From positions 2,102,001-2,166,000 of the forward strand of contig NZ_CP109811.1 in NCBI RefSeq assembly GCF_014856545.2: a DNA stretch of 64,000 bases, given 5' to 3'. The notes under the pieces were generated by a model. It was given only the letters and a program-made list of their open reading frames with translations, ran no database searches and had not been told where the DNA came from. Below are positions 8,205 through 16,873 of the stretch, piece after piece. The translations under genes were made by a program, and so were the position numbers. This stretch comes from Mesobacillus jeotgali. GTDB taxonomy: Bacteria > Bacillota > Bacilli > Bacillales > Cytobacillaceae. Numbering within the stretch: position 1 is the first letter of the stretch; each line of letters begins with the position of its first letter.

Positions 8205-9218
8205 ATGCAAATGATAAACCCAAACAGCTCGCTTCCCATGCTCATAAAGTTCGTTGCAGGTGTACTCGTCCTGGCTGCCAGTTTCATGACGGCAATGGTT
8301 TTCGGGGCGGCTGACACGACCATCAAAGAGATTTGGCTGGCGCTTACTTCGACAGTTAAAACAGATACCATCACCATGATCAGGGAAATCCGCCTGCCTC
8401 GGGAGGTTGGCGCCATTTTCGTCGGCGCTGCCCTTTCGGTAGCGGGTGCAATCATGCAGGGCTTGACGAGAAACCCGCTCGCTGATCCGGGACTGCTTGG
8501 GCTCACGGCTGGTGCCAATGCTGCACTTGCTTTGATTATGGCGCTCAGTCCTGGAGCTGGTTATCTTGCCATCACGATTGCTTGTTTTATCGGGGCAGCA
8601 GTTGGTGTCATGCTTGTTTTTGGTATTGGCGCGTTAAAAAAAGGCGGATTCTCTCCGCTACGGATCGTATTGGCCGGAGCTGCGGTCTCGGCTTTTTTGT
8701 TCGCAGTAGCCGAAGGAATCGGCCTCTATTTTAAAATTTCAAAAGATGTCTCGATGTGGACAGCCGGAGGCCTGATGGGAACTTCATGGACACAGCTGAA
8801 AATCATCGTGCCTTTCATTCTGATTGGTATGCTGGTTGCTTTTTACCTGTCGAGGCAATTGACGATTTTGAGCTTGTCTGAAGAAGTAGCAGTGGGACTT
8901 GGGCAAAAGACTAACTTAATTAAATTGGTATTATTCATTGTTATTGTTTTGCTGGCAGGGTCAGCTGTGGCTCTAGTTGGGAACATGGCCTTTATCGGAC
9001 TGATGGTCCCGCATATTGTCAGGATGATTGTCGGCACAGATTATCGATTTGTCCTGCCGATGTCTGCCTTATTCGGAGCTTCGTTCATGCTGATTGCAGA
9101 TACACTCGGCCGGACAATCAATGCTCCTTATGAAACACCAATTTATGCGATCATTTCCATTCTCGGATTGCCGTTCTTCCTGTTCATCGTCCGTAAAGGG
9201 GGGAAGAGCTTCACATGA
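8205..9218 (+). CDS. Iron-siderophore ABC permease (FecCD family), first subunit
   Basis: This permease has about 337 residues and 9-10 hydrophobic segments. Family hallmarks are IREIRLPREVGAIFVGA, GAIMQGLTRNPLADPGLLG (the conserved segment near residue 85-105) and the coupling-region GNMAFIGLMVPHIVR near residue 265. It forms the membrane channel with the next gene product. Start choice is between ATG 8205 and ATG 8211; both have a weak site (AGAAAGATGAG). The longer frame upstream overlaps the hairpin and is unlikely to be translated. Confidence 0.85.
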   Translation: MQMINPNSSLPMLIKFVAGVLVLAASFMTAMVFGAADTTIKEIWLALTSTVKTDTITMIREIRLPREVGAIFVGAALSVAGAIMQGLTRNPLADPGLLGLTAGANAALALIMALSPGAGYLAITIACFIGAAVGVMLVFGIGALKKGGFSPLRIVLAGAAVSAFLFAVAEGIGLYFKISKDVSMWTAGGLMGTSWTQLKIIVPFILIGMLVAFYLSRQLTILSLSEEVAVGLGQKTNLIKLVLFIVIVLLAGSAVALVGNMAFIGLMVPHIVRMIVGTDYRFVLPMSALFGASFMLIADTLGRTINAPYETPIYAIISILGLPFFLFIVRKGGKSFT

Positions 9219-10222
9219 TCCATCCATCCATTATTAAGAAACAAAGAATCATAGTTGCGACTTTATTCATTTTAATTGTGTTAACCATGGCTGCTAGTCT
9301 TGGCCTTGGTTATTCTTCCGTTTCGTATGACCGGATTTTGCCAACGTTATTCGGAAATGGCACTTTTAAAGAAGAGTTTGTCTTGTTTGAAATTAGACTT
9401 CCCAGGATCATTGTAACGCTCCTTGCAGGAATGGCACTAGCCATTTCGGGGGCGATTTTACAAGGATTGACCCGCAATGATCTGGCAGATCCGGGAATCA
9501 TCGGCATCAATTCAGGAGCAGGCCTGGGAATTGCCGTATTCTTTCTCTTCTTCCCAATTGATGCAGCATCGTTTGCCTATATGCTGCCATTGGTTGCGTT
9601 TGCTGGTGCTTTGCTGACGGCTGTTCTCATTTACTTATTTTCTTATAAAAAGGGAATCGGGCTTCAGCCTGTAAGACTGATTCTTGTAGGAATCGGGTTT
9701 TCGATGGCACTATCCGGAGCAATGATTGTCATTATTTCCGCAGCGGAAAGACAAAAAGTTGACTTTATCGCCCGCTGGCTTGCCGGCAATATCTGGGGAA
9801 CAGACTGGCCGTTTATTTGGGCGCTTTTGCCATGGTTGATCATCCTTATTCCTTTTACGCTCTATAAAGCAAACAGATTAAACCTGTTAAGCCTGAGCGA
9901 TCCTGTCGCGATCGGTGTAGGTGTATCGATTGAAAAGGAAAGGGTCATCCTGCTTTTGACAGCCGTAGCCCTGGCAGCTTCTGCCGTGTCGGTAACAGGC
10001 GGAATCGCCTTTATCGGATTGATGGCTCCTCATCTCGCAAAAGCGCTGATCGGTCCTAGAAACCAATTGTTCTTGCCAATTGCAATATTGATTGGGGGAT
10101 GGCTATTGCTGTTCGCTGACACCATTGGCCGCAATGTCCTTGAACCTGAAGGAATCCCGGCTGGAATCATGACTGCATTAATTGGGGCACCTTATTTTGT
10201 GTACTTGCTTTTACGAAAATAG
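9215..10222 (+). CDS. Iron-siderophore ABC permease (FecCD family), second subunit
   Basis: This 335-residue permease pairs with the previous subunit, and its ATG overlaps the previous stop (ATGA), which indicates translational coupling. It carries FEIRLPRIIVTLLAGMA, GAILQGLTRNDLADPGIIG and GGIAFIGLMAPHLAK, the same family landmarks as its partner. About nine membrane segments are visible. The ATPase, lipoprotein and two permeases make a complete importer. A strong terminator follows the stop. Confidence 0.9.
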   Translation: MIHPSIIKKQRIIVATLFILIVLTMAASLGLGYSSVSYDRILPTLFGNGTFKEEFVLFEIRLPRIIVTLLAGMALAISGAILQGLTRNDLADPGIIGINSGAGLGIAVFFLFFPIDAASFAYMLPLVAFAGALLTAVLIYLFSYKKGIGLQPVRLILVGIGFSMALSGAMIVIISAAERQKVDFIARWLAGNIWGTDWPFIWALLPWLIILIPFTLYKANRLNLLSLSDPVAIGVGVSIEKERVILLLTAVALAASAVSVTGGIAFIGLMAPHLAKALIGPRNQLFLPIAILIGGWLLLFADTIGRNVLEPEGIPAGIMTALIGAPYFVYLLLRK

Positions 10223-10230
10223 ATAAACAT

Positions 10231-10262
10231 GCTGTCGGGCAATTCTGCCGGCAGCTTTTTTA
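10231..10262 (+). terminator. Terminator of the iron-uptake operon
   Basis: GCTGTCGG (10231-10238) pairs with CCGGCAGC (10248-10255) with one wobble, followed by six Ts. Confidence 0.9.
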
Positions 10263-10514
10263 TTTCCGCAAGATGGGAAAGGTTCAAATGCAATAAGTAT
10301 TAATCTAAGGAGTATAATTTCTTGGGAGTGTTGGTACTTGTGAGAAGATAAAATGTGTAATCGTCTGGCCATAAGGATTAACTTCTTCTATGAATTTTAG
10401 GCAATTGAAGTAAAGAAAAGTTCCATTGCCCCAGATTTTTAGACCATTAGATTGGAATTTCATATTTCTTTCAGATAGAATTGAACTAATTCACAATATT
10501 AAGGGAGTCTTATA

Positions 10515-11534
10515 ATGGTCAATTCTAACCATCAGATAAAAGTGAACAAAAATGAGTTTGTTTGGAACAGCCAGGAGGGGGAGCTGACATTCGATGGTGC
10601 TCCTGCTTTGCTTTTTTGGGATTCAGCGATCGAGCTGTTTTTAAATACGATTGAGGAAATTTCCGGGAGTGATGTATCGAAGACCGTCTATGAAGTTACC
10701 GGGTTTCGTATGGGGAAGCTTGTGAGCTCCTATTACGAAGGCAGAACAGACGTGGTCCAGCTGTTGAGTGAATATAGTGATATATACAAAAGTGCTGGTT
10801 GGGGAGTCGCTGAGATTCAAGAGTACTCTTATGAAGAGAAACGTGCTGTCGTAAGAATACGGAACAGCTGGGAACATCGAATCTTTAAAATGACTGGTAA
10901 AAATGAGGCTGGTGTCCTGCTTCCAAGTCATTGGGCAGGTATTTTTAGCGGGCTTTTCAAGCAGGATATGTGGTATAAAATGGTGAAAAGCCAGCAGGAA
11001 GGCCATGAATATGATGAGGTGGAGATTTTCCCTTCATCCGTGACTATTTCGCAAAACATCCATGAGCTAGCCAGAAAGAAAGAACAGGAAAGTATCATAG
11101 AACTGGAGCAAAAAGTAGAAGCACGAACGAAAGAGCTTAACTCTCTCGTTCAGGAGCTTAGCTCTCCAGTCATCCCAGTCTTGAATGGGATTCTGGTCAT
11201 ACCGCTGATTGGACAATATAACGAAGAGCGGATCAGCAGCATGATGGAAAAAGCCTTAGTTGAACTCACGAGGCTGAAGGCAAAATACTTATTGATCGAT
11301 TTAACTGGTATAAAGCATGTTGATCCTTACACGATCCATGGTATTCAAAAGCTGATCCAATCTGTTCGCCTGATTGGCGGCCAATGCTTTATCGTCGGAG
11401 TATCCGCGGAACTTAGCATCCAAATCTTAAGTTCAAACGTGAACCTTGAGCACATTCAATCCTTTTCGAGTCTGCAGCAGGGCGTGGAATATGCCATCCA
11501 GCAGAATGGATATGAAATGGTTAAAAAGCAATAA
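10515..11534 (+). CDS. STAS-domain regulator with V4R-like N-terminal sensor
   Basis: This 339-residue protein combines an N-terminal domain (about 20-175) resembling the V4R/XylR-N ligand-sensing fold, a short coiled coil (KKEQESIIELEQKVEARTKE, about 192-212) and a C-terminal STAS domain (about 220-335). The STAS part is of the RsbR type seen in stressosome proteins. In RsbR the kinase RsbT phosphorylates two Thr residues. Here the first site reads LIGQYNEER (Gln), while the second, DLTGIKHVD, keeps its Thr. It is a lone gene between terminators and probably acts in general stress signalling. A second STAS protein is encoded at 13468. Confidence 0.8.
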   Translation: MVNSNHQIKVNKNEFVWNSQEGELTFDGAPALLFWDSAIELFLNTIEEISGSDVSKTVYEVTGFRMGKLVSSYYEGRTDVVQLLSEYSDIYKSAGWGVAEIQEYSYEEKRAVVRIRNSWEHRIFKMTGKNEAGVLLPSHWAGIFSGLFKQDMWYKMVKSQQEGHEYDEVEIFPSSVTISQNIHELARKKEQESIIELEQKVEARTKELNSLVQELSSPVIPVLNGILVIPLIGQYNEERISSMMEKALVELTRLKAKYLLIDLTGIKHVDPYTIHGIQKLIQSVRLIGGQCFIVGVSAELSIQILSSNVNLEHIQSFSSLQQGVEYAIQQNGYEMVKKQ

Positions 11535-11543
11535 TTAGTACCA

Positions 11544-11585
11544 GCTGGACCGGGAAATTACTGGTCCAGCTTTTTGCTGGAATGA
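11544..11585 (+). terminator. Terminator after the STAS gene
   Basis: GCTGGACC (11544-11551) pairs with GGTCCAGC (11573-11580), followed by five Ts. Confidence 0.88.
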
Positions 11586-11674
11586 AACTTTTTTCGTTTT
11601 AGGACATATGTCCTTCCCGAGCAGGTTCGTTGTGTCATTTAATTATTACAAACATAAGGTTTGGGGAGAGAGAA

Positions 11675-12100
11675 ATGAAAGGTTTGATTTTTGCTTTATT
11701 AGGGGGAGCTTTTATTACGCTGCAGGGTGTAGCCAATGCGAGAATCAGCCAGGATATTGGTACATGGCAGACAGCTTCGCTTACACAGTTTACCGGATTT
11801 TTGACTGCATTGTTGGTCTTGATTTTTTTCACAAAGGGACAGTGGCAGGGATTAAGGAAAGTGAAGCCTCTATATTTGATTGGCGGGCTGTTTGGAGCAA
11901 TTGTTGTCTTTGGAAACGTAAAGGCGATCCATTACATTGGTGTAACATTAACGGTTTCTGCAATGTTGATTGCCCAGCTGGGAATGACCTTCTTGATTGA
12001 CCGCAACGGATGGTTCGAGGTAAAAAAGCAAAAAATGAGGGTGCCTCAGCTGGTTGGTATTACAATGATGATAGTCGGCGTGGTCATCCTGGGCTGGTAA
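11675..12100 (+). CDS. YdcZ/DUF606 family small transporter, first copy
   Basis: This 141-residue protein has four or five hydrophobic segments and matches the YdcZ (DUF606, PF04657) branch of the drug/metabolite transporter superfamily. Key blocks are GGAFITLQGVANARI near the start, GGLFGAIVVFGNVKAIHYIG in the middle and QLVGITMMIVGVVIL at the end. I chose ATG 11675 because GGGGAGAG lies 6 bases upstream; an earlier in-frame start has no site. It is the first gene of a three-gene operon in which a Crp/Fnr regulator separates two YdcZ proteins, which may work as a heteromeric pair. Confidence 0.85.
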   Translation: MKGLIFALLGGAFITLQGVANARISQDIGTWQTASLTQFTGFLTALLVLIFFTKGQWQGLRKVKPLYLIGGLFGAIVVFGNVKAIHYIGVTLTVSAMLIAQLGMTFLIDRNGWFEVKKQKMRVPQLVGITMMIVGVVILGW

Positions 12101-12124
12101 TCGAAAAAAGGCAGGGAAAGCTGT

Positions 12125-12823
12125 ATGACAGAAATCAATGCAACTGAACAGATAGAAAGGTATTTGCGGTCTTACAAGGTTGAAACATTATTTACGGACG
12201 AAATCATCCCTTACTTAAACTTATTCGAATTTGAAAAAGGCGAACAGATTTGCTCACAGGGTGAGCCTGTTGAGTACCTATATATATTGGTTAAGGGGAA
12301 AGTGAAGATTTTCACCACTTCAGAAGAGGGCAAGACATTGATTCTTTCCTTTAAAACTCCAATAGAAGTCATTGGTGATATTGAATATGTGCAGGAAATC
12401 GACACGATCAATACGGTTGAGGCTGTTTCTTCGGTTGTCATGATCGGAGTCCGGCAAACTGTAGTGCGAAGATTTCTAAAAGACCACTCACCATTCCTGC
12501 AATTTTTGTTAAAAATCATTGCGAGGAAATTCTATATCAAATCCCAATTCATGCGCCATAACATCCTCTACCCGGTGGAAACCCGGTTAGCGAGCTATCT
12601 CGTGTCTGTCGCTTATGATGAAAACGAAGCGCTCGTCAATGGGAAGGTCAGTACATCGAACCTGACCGATATTGCCAATTTAATTGGAACCAGCTATCGG
12701 CATCTTAATAGAGTCATTAAAGATTTCTGTATAAAAGGCATGGTGGAGCGGAATAACGGAGCAATCGTAATCAAGGATCTTGAGGGATTGAAGTCCCTGG
12801 CTAAGGAAGATCTTTATGAGTAA
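12125..12823 (+). CDS. Crp/Fnr-family transcription regulator (YeiL-like)
   Basis: This 232-residue protein has a cyclic-nucleotide-binding-like barrel (about 20-125; motifs FEKGEQICSQGEPVEYLY and KGKVKIF) and a C-terminal winged helix (about 155-225). The recognition region is TDIANLIGTSYRHLNRVIKDF. The barrel lacks the Arg-Ser pair that binds cAMP in E. coli Crp, so the effector is probably something else. It lies 24 bases after one YdcZ gene and 18 bases before another. The natural guess is that it controls this transporter operon (inference from position). Confidence 0.85.
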   Translation: MTEINATEQIERYLRSYKVETLFTDEIIPYLNLFEFEKGEQICSQGEPVEYLYILVKGKVKIFTTSEEGKTLILSFKTPIEVIGDIEYVQEIDTINTVEAVSSVVMIGVRQTVVRRFLKDHSPFLQFLLKIIARKFYIKSQFMRHNILYPVETRLASYLVSVAYDENEALVNGKVSTSNLTDIANLIGTSYRHLNRVIKDFCIKGMVERNNGAIVIKDLEGLKSLAKEDLYE

Positions 12824-12841
12824 AAATTTGGAGGAAATACT

Positions 12842-13336
12842 ATGCTATTAGGCTTACTATTTGCGATAATTGCCGGCACGCTTGTTGGCATGCAGAATAT
12901 TTTTAACAGCAAGGTCAATGAAAAAGCGGGCTCATGGACGACTACGACATTAGTATTGGGGCTGGGTTTTCTAGCATCCTTCATACTTGGCCTGTTTTTT
13001 GAAGGTGGTCGAATGTTCGATCTGCAGCAAATGAAAGGTTGGTACTGGTTCAGTGGCTTGCTCGGAATCGGGGTCATTGCTGGCTTAGTACAGGCGATAA
13101 AATTCCTTGGACCGACCTTTGCAATATCCATTGTATTGACTTCACAGCTTGGGTTCGCATTATTGTTGGATTCATTAGGCTGGATGGGATTGGAGAAGGT
13201 GCCTTTTACATGGCAGCAATTGCTTGGAGTACTTGTTATAACAGCAGGAGTGATCGTCTTTAAATGGAGCGAAGGTAGTGAAGAAAAGGTTGATGTTATC
13301 ACTTCCGAGCTCAATAAAAAAGCTGAAGTATCATAA
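12842..13336 (+). CDS. YdcZ/DUF606 family small transporter, second copy
   Basis: This 164-residue paralogue of the protein at 11675 has about five hydrophobic segments: GTLVGMQNIFNSKV at the start, FSGLLGIGVIAGLVQAIKFLG in the middle and QLLGVLVITAGVIVFKW near the end. A charged tail of about 20 residues, rich in Glu and Lys, extends past the last segment and is absent from the first copy. GGAGG lies 8 bases before the ATG. Its substrate is unknown. Confidence 0.85.
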   Translation: MLLGLLFAIIAGTLVGMQNIFNSKVNEKAGSWTTTTLVLGLGFLASFILGLFFEGGRMFDLQQMKGWYWFSGLLGIGVIAGLVQAIKFLGPTFAISIVLTSQLGFALLLDSLGWMGLEKVPFTWQQLLGVLVITAGVIVFKWSEGSEEKVDVITSELNKKAEVS

Positions 13337-13350
13337 GGGACAATCTTTCG

Positions 13351-13377
13351 CGGCAGCTCGCTAACTGCCGTTTTTTT
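13351..13377 (+). terminator. Terminator of the YdcZ-Crp-YdcZ operon
   Basis: CGGCAG (13351-13356) pairs with CTGCCG (13365-13370), followed by seven Ts. Confidence 0.88.
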
Positions 13378-13467
13378 ATGTTTGGTGTGGTTAAAATTAT
13401 ATGTAAGCACTTAAACGTGGTATAATCTTAAAAAACAAAAAAGGAACATTTTATAGGAGCTGAATTT

Positions 13468-14295
13468 GTGAATTCCATCGAAAGATTTTCTAAATACCTC
13501 ATCGATCATGCAGAGACGATCAGTAAGGAAATTACAGATTATAATGTGAAAAAGCTTGAAATCACTCTGCCTGAAGAAATCATCCAGCAATCAATAAACA
13601 CAAACAAAGCTCTTATGGAATTTCTCGGTGAAACACTGAACCTATCTAAAGAAACAGTGGCAGAGAAATTTATTGAGTGGTATAAAGTTCGACAAGCAAA
13701 CAGACGCGAATATCAATTCAGCCATGAAGAACTCGCGAGTATCCTCAAGCCATATGGAGAAACTAGGCTGCAGCTTATTGAAATGATGACGAAATTTTCA
13801 ATCGGAGAGGGGCTTTCCACAGAAGAAGTTGTATTCGTCAATAACCGACTCAGCTACCTGCTTGATTTGGGTATTACGGAAACAATGATAGAGCGGGAAA
13901 TGCTTGCTATTGAAGAGAACAAAATGAATCAAAAGATGATTACAGAGCTGTCATCCCCGATTGTTCCGCTCGCAGAGGACATGGCCATCCTGCCATTGAT
14001 CGGCGAATTCGATTACGAACGCAGCGACCATATCATGACACATGTAATTCCAAAGATCAGTGAACTCAGAATCAAAAACCTGATTATCGACTTTTCTGGA
14101 ATTGCGATGATTGATGCAGAAATTGCAGCGAGAATTTTCAATATCAATAAAGTCCTGAGATTGATTGGGATCGAGACGATGCTGACAGGCATTCGCCCTG
14201 AACTCGCAGTAGATGTCATCAACACAGGTGTCGATTTCTCTAGGTTGAACACCTATGGAACCGTGCAGCAGGCGATATTGGCTCATGAAAAATAA
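13468..14295 (+). CDS. RsbR-like STAS regulator
   Basis: This 275-residue protein has an all-helical N-terminal part (about 1-140) resembling the globin-like RsbR N-domain, then a STAS domain (about 155-270). The stressosome phosphorylation segments are recognisable but altered. The first reads LIGEFDYER, with Glu where RsbR has Thr (a phosphomimic). The second reads DFSGIAMID, with Ser in place of Thr. It starts at GTG 13468 with AGGAGC 8 bases upstream. It lies one operon away from the other STAS gene (10515), so both may feed one stressosome (inference). Confidence 0.85.
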   Translation: MNSIERFSKYLIDHAETISKEITDYNVKKLEITLPEEIIQQSINTNKALMEFLGETLNLSKETVAEKFIEWYKVRQANRREYQFSHEELASILKPYGETRLQLIEMMTKFSIGEGLSTEEVVFVNNRLSYLLDLGITETMIEREMLAIEENKMNQKMITELSSPIVPLAEDMAILPLIGEFDYERSDHIMTHVIPKISELRIKNLIIDFSGIAMIDAEIAARIFNINKVLRLIGIETMLTGIRPELAVDVINTGVDFSRLNTYGTVQQAILAHEK

Positions 14296-14309
14296 ATAAG
14301 ACAGGAAAA

Positions 14310-14345
14310 CACGGCAGTTTGACTTGATTACTGCCGTGCTTTTTT
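14310..14345 (+). terminator. Terminator after the RsbR-like gene
   Basis: CACGGCAGT (14310-14318) pairs with ACTGCCGTG (14330-14338), followed by C and six Ts. Confidence 0.9.
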
Positions 14346-14541
14346 GTGATGTTAGTCATTCGAGAATACTAATCCCATTTTTTCATTTTGATCAAGAAAT
14401 ATTTGTTATCAACATTTATTTTGGATAAAAAAATAAAATGTTGTAGTGCTCTTGGATATATATATAGCAATGAGTTGGCAAGGAATAAACTCACTTTTGC
14501 AGCAGGTATATGAACATTAGAAGATAAGGTGGTTAACAACA

Positions 14542-16704
14542 GTGGGAAGAGCGGAGAGAAGGCGGCAAAGGCAGTCGTCAAGCAGGATATGGAGCGAATT
14601 TAATACAAAAAGTACGAAGTATAAAATTTTTGGTATTGGTATCGGTTTGCTCCTTTTGGGGCTTCTTGTGCTAAATATTTTGATTTGGACCAGTGACGTC
14701 AGCAAGCTTGAAGATCCGGCTCCACAGCCGACGATCATTTATGATCAAAATGATGCTATAGCAAGCAAGGTGGCCGTTTCAAACATTGAAGGAGTAAGCA
14801 TCGACCAAATTCCGGAACATCTGATACATGCTGTCATTTCTACGGAGGACCAAAGATTTTATAAGCATGATGGAATTAACTATTTTGCGATCGCTAAAGC
14901 CTTCATGCAAAATACGTTAGAAGGAGAAATTGTTGCTGGGGGCAGCACTCTGACCCAGCAGCTGGCGAAAAATGCTTTTTTAACACAGGAACGCACTTAT
15001 ACAAGGAAATTTAAAGAACTGATTTTTACGAAAAAAATCGAACGAAAATACTCCAAAGAAGAAATTATGGAACGGTACTTAAACCAGATTTATTTTGGTG
15101 AAGGCGCTTGGGGCATACAGCGGGCAGCACAAACGTACTTTGGCAAGGATGTTAGTGAATTGACTTTAGGTGAATCAGCGATGATTGCAGGTTTGATTAA
15201 AGCTCCCTCGCATTTATCTCCTTTCAAAGACATGGATAAGTCTGTTGAGCGGAGAGATATCGTTTTATCGTTAATGGAAAGTGAAGGATATATCAGTCAA
15301 AAGGAGCTGGAAGAAGCGAAGGAACAGCAAATTGTCCTGCAAGGCAAGAAGATTGATGAGTATAAAGGAAAATACCCTTATTACGTTGACCATATTATTG
15401 AAGAAGCAATAAAGAAGTATGGCCTTACTGAAAACGAAATTCTATCTGGCGGTCTGCGAATTTATACTGAAATGAATCCTGAAATACAGGCTGCCGTTGA
15501 AGAAGTCTATAAGGATAATAGTATGTTTCCAGCCAGCAAATCAGATCAGCTGGTCCAGAGTGGAGCCGTTTTTATCACTCCACAGACAGGCGGGATAGCA
15601 GCGATTGTTGGCGGCAGAGGAGAACATACCTTTCGCGGGTTTAATCGTGCAACACAGCTGAAGCGGCAGCCGGGTTCTGCTATGAAGCCTTTGGCCGTAT
15701 ATACGCCTGCATTGGAGCAAGGCTACGATATGTTTGATGTGCTGAAGGATTCTCCTATTAATATAGATGGATATCAGCCAATGAATTATGATAAGCAGTT
15801 CCGTGGAGAGGTTACCATGTACGATGCGATGGTGAACTCCTATAATGTACCGCCCGTCTGGCTTCTTGACAAAATGGGGATTAAGTATGGAATCAATGCA
15901 GTAGAACGTTTTGGGATTGAATTAGAGGAAAAGGACCATAAGCTCGGATTGGCACTGGGCGGAATGGATAAAGGAGTATCTCCATTATTAATGGCACAAG
16001 CCTTTTCTGCTTATCCTAATAAGGGGACGATGGTGCAGGCCCATTCCATTAAACGAATAGAGGATGCTGAAGGAAACCTTATTGGCAGATGGAATAATAA
16101 CGCAATCAGAGTAACGGATGAGAAGGTTGCTGATAAAATAACTTACATGCTTCGAGGGGCTGTCCAGGAAGGTACAGGCAAAAATGCAGGAGTCGATGGC
16201 TGGGAAATTGCCGGTAAAACAGGAACAACAGAAACTCCTTTTGGGAATAACGAGGGAACCAAGGATCACTGGTTCGTTGGATACTCACCCGAAATTGTCG
16301 GAGCTGTCTGGATGGGCTATGACAAGACAGATGAAAAGCACTATTTAACAGAATCAAGCAGCTCCACGGTTACAATTTTATTTAAAGAAATCTTCTCCAA
16401 GTCTATTAATCAATTTTCGCAAAATCAATTTAGTTTGGCTTCGATCGAAAAGCAGATTAATGACCAGAAGAAAAAGGAAGAGGAGAGAAGGGAAGAAGAT
16501 AAGAAGAAGAGAGAGAAAGAGGAGGATAAGCGAGAGAAAGAACAGGAAAAGAAAGGGAAGAAGCGAGACGAAGAAGAAAAGAAGAGAGAGAAAGAGGATG
16601 AGAAACGCGAGGAAGAAGAAGAGAAGCGAGAGAAGGAACAAGAAAAGAGAGAGAAGGAAGAGGAGAAAAAGCGGGAGAAAGAAGAAAAAAAAGATGACGA
16701 TTAG
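14542..16704 (+). CDS. Class A penicillin-binding protein (PbpD/PBP4-like) with charged tail
   Basis: This 720-residue bifunctional peptidoglycan synthase polymerises lipid II and cross-links stem peptides outside the membrane. After a basic start and one membrane segment (about 28-50) comes the GT51 glycosyltransferase with catalytic E102 in TEDQRFYKHDG. The transpeptidase follows with S379-A-M-K382, S433-Y-N435 and K559-T-G-T. The last 85 residues are almost only Lys, Glu, Arg and Asp in short KREKEE-like repeats, predicted to be a long charged helix or disordered tail outside the cell. The GTG start at 14542 has AAGGTGG 8 bases upstream. It is a single-gene unit with its own terminator. 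Confidence 0.92.
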   Translation: MGRAERRRQRQSSSRIWSEFNTKSTKYKIFGIGIGLLLLGLLVLNILIWTSDVSKLEDPAPQPTIIYDQNDAIASKVAVSNIEGVSIDQIPEHLIHAVISTEDQRFYKHDGINYFAIAKAFMQNTLEGEIVAGGSTLTQQLAKNAFLTQERTYTRKFKELIFTKKIERKYSKEEIMERYLNQIYFGEGAWGIQRAAQTYFGKDVSELTLGESAMIAGLIKAPSHLSPFKDMDKSVERRDIVLSLMESEGYISQKELEEAKEQQIVLQGKKIDEYKGKYPYYVDHIIEEAIKKYGLTENEILSGGLRIYTEMNPEIQAAVEEVYKDNSMFPASKSDQLVQSGAVFITPQTGGIAAIVGGRGEHTFRGFNRATQLKRQPGSAMKPLAVYTPALEQGYDMFDVLKDSPINIDGYQPMNYDKQFRGEVTMYDAMVNSYNVPPVWLLDKMGIKYGINAVERFGIELEEKDHKLGLALGGMDKGVSPLLMAQAFSAYPNKGTMVQAHSIKRIEDAEGNLIGRWNNNAIRVTDEKVADKITYMLRGAVQEGTGKNAGVDGWEIAGKTGTTETPFGNNEGTKDHWFVGYSPEIVGAVWMGYDKTDEKHYLTESSSSTVTILFKEIFSKSINQFSQNQFSLASIEKQINDQKKKEEERREEDKKKREKEEDKREKEQEKKGKKRDEEEKKREKEDEKREEEEEKREKEQEKREKEEEKKREKEEKKDDD

Positions 16705-16705
16705 A

Positions 16706-16735
16706 AGCAAAGGGTTGCGAACCCTTTGCTTTTTT
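16706..16735 (+). terminator. Terminator of the penicillin-binding protein gene
   Basis: AGCAAAGGGTT (16706-16716) pairs with AACCCTTTGCT (16720-16730) around a 3-base loop, followed by Ts. Confidence 0.93.
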
Positions 16736-16873
16736 GGAGAAATGCGGGAGAGTCCATGTTGAAAAAACCATTGCAACAAAAGTATTGGTCTATCACATAC
16801 TTCTGAAAAATAAATTCATCTAAACGGAACTTTTTTACATATTTGTTCGTATTAGGTAATGAGGTGAAAATTA

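Noticed and set aside
16378..16779. Leftward Leu/Phe-rich open frame opposite the penicillin-binding protein tail
   Set aside because: It is the reverse reading of the purine-rich Lys/Glu codons of the tail and has no start signal.
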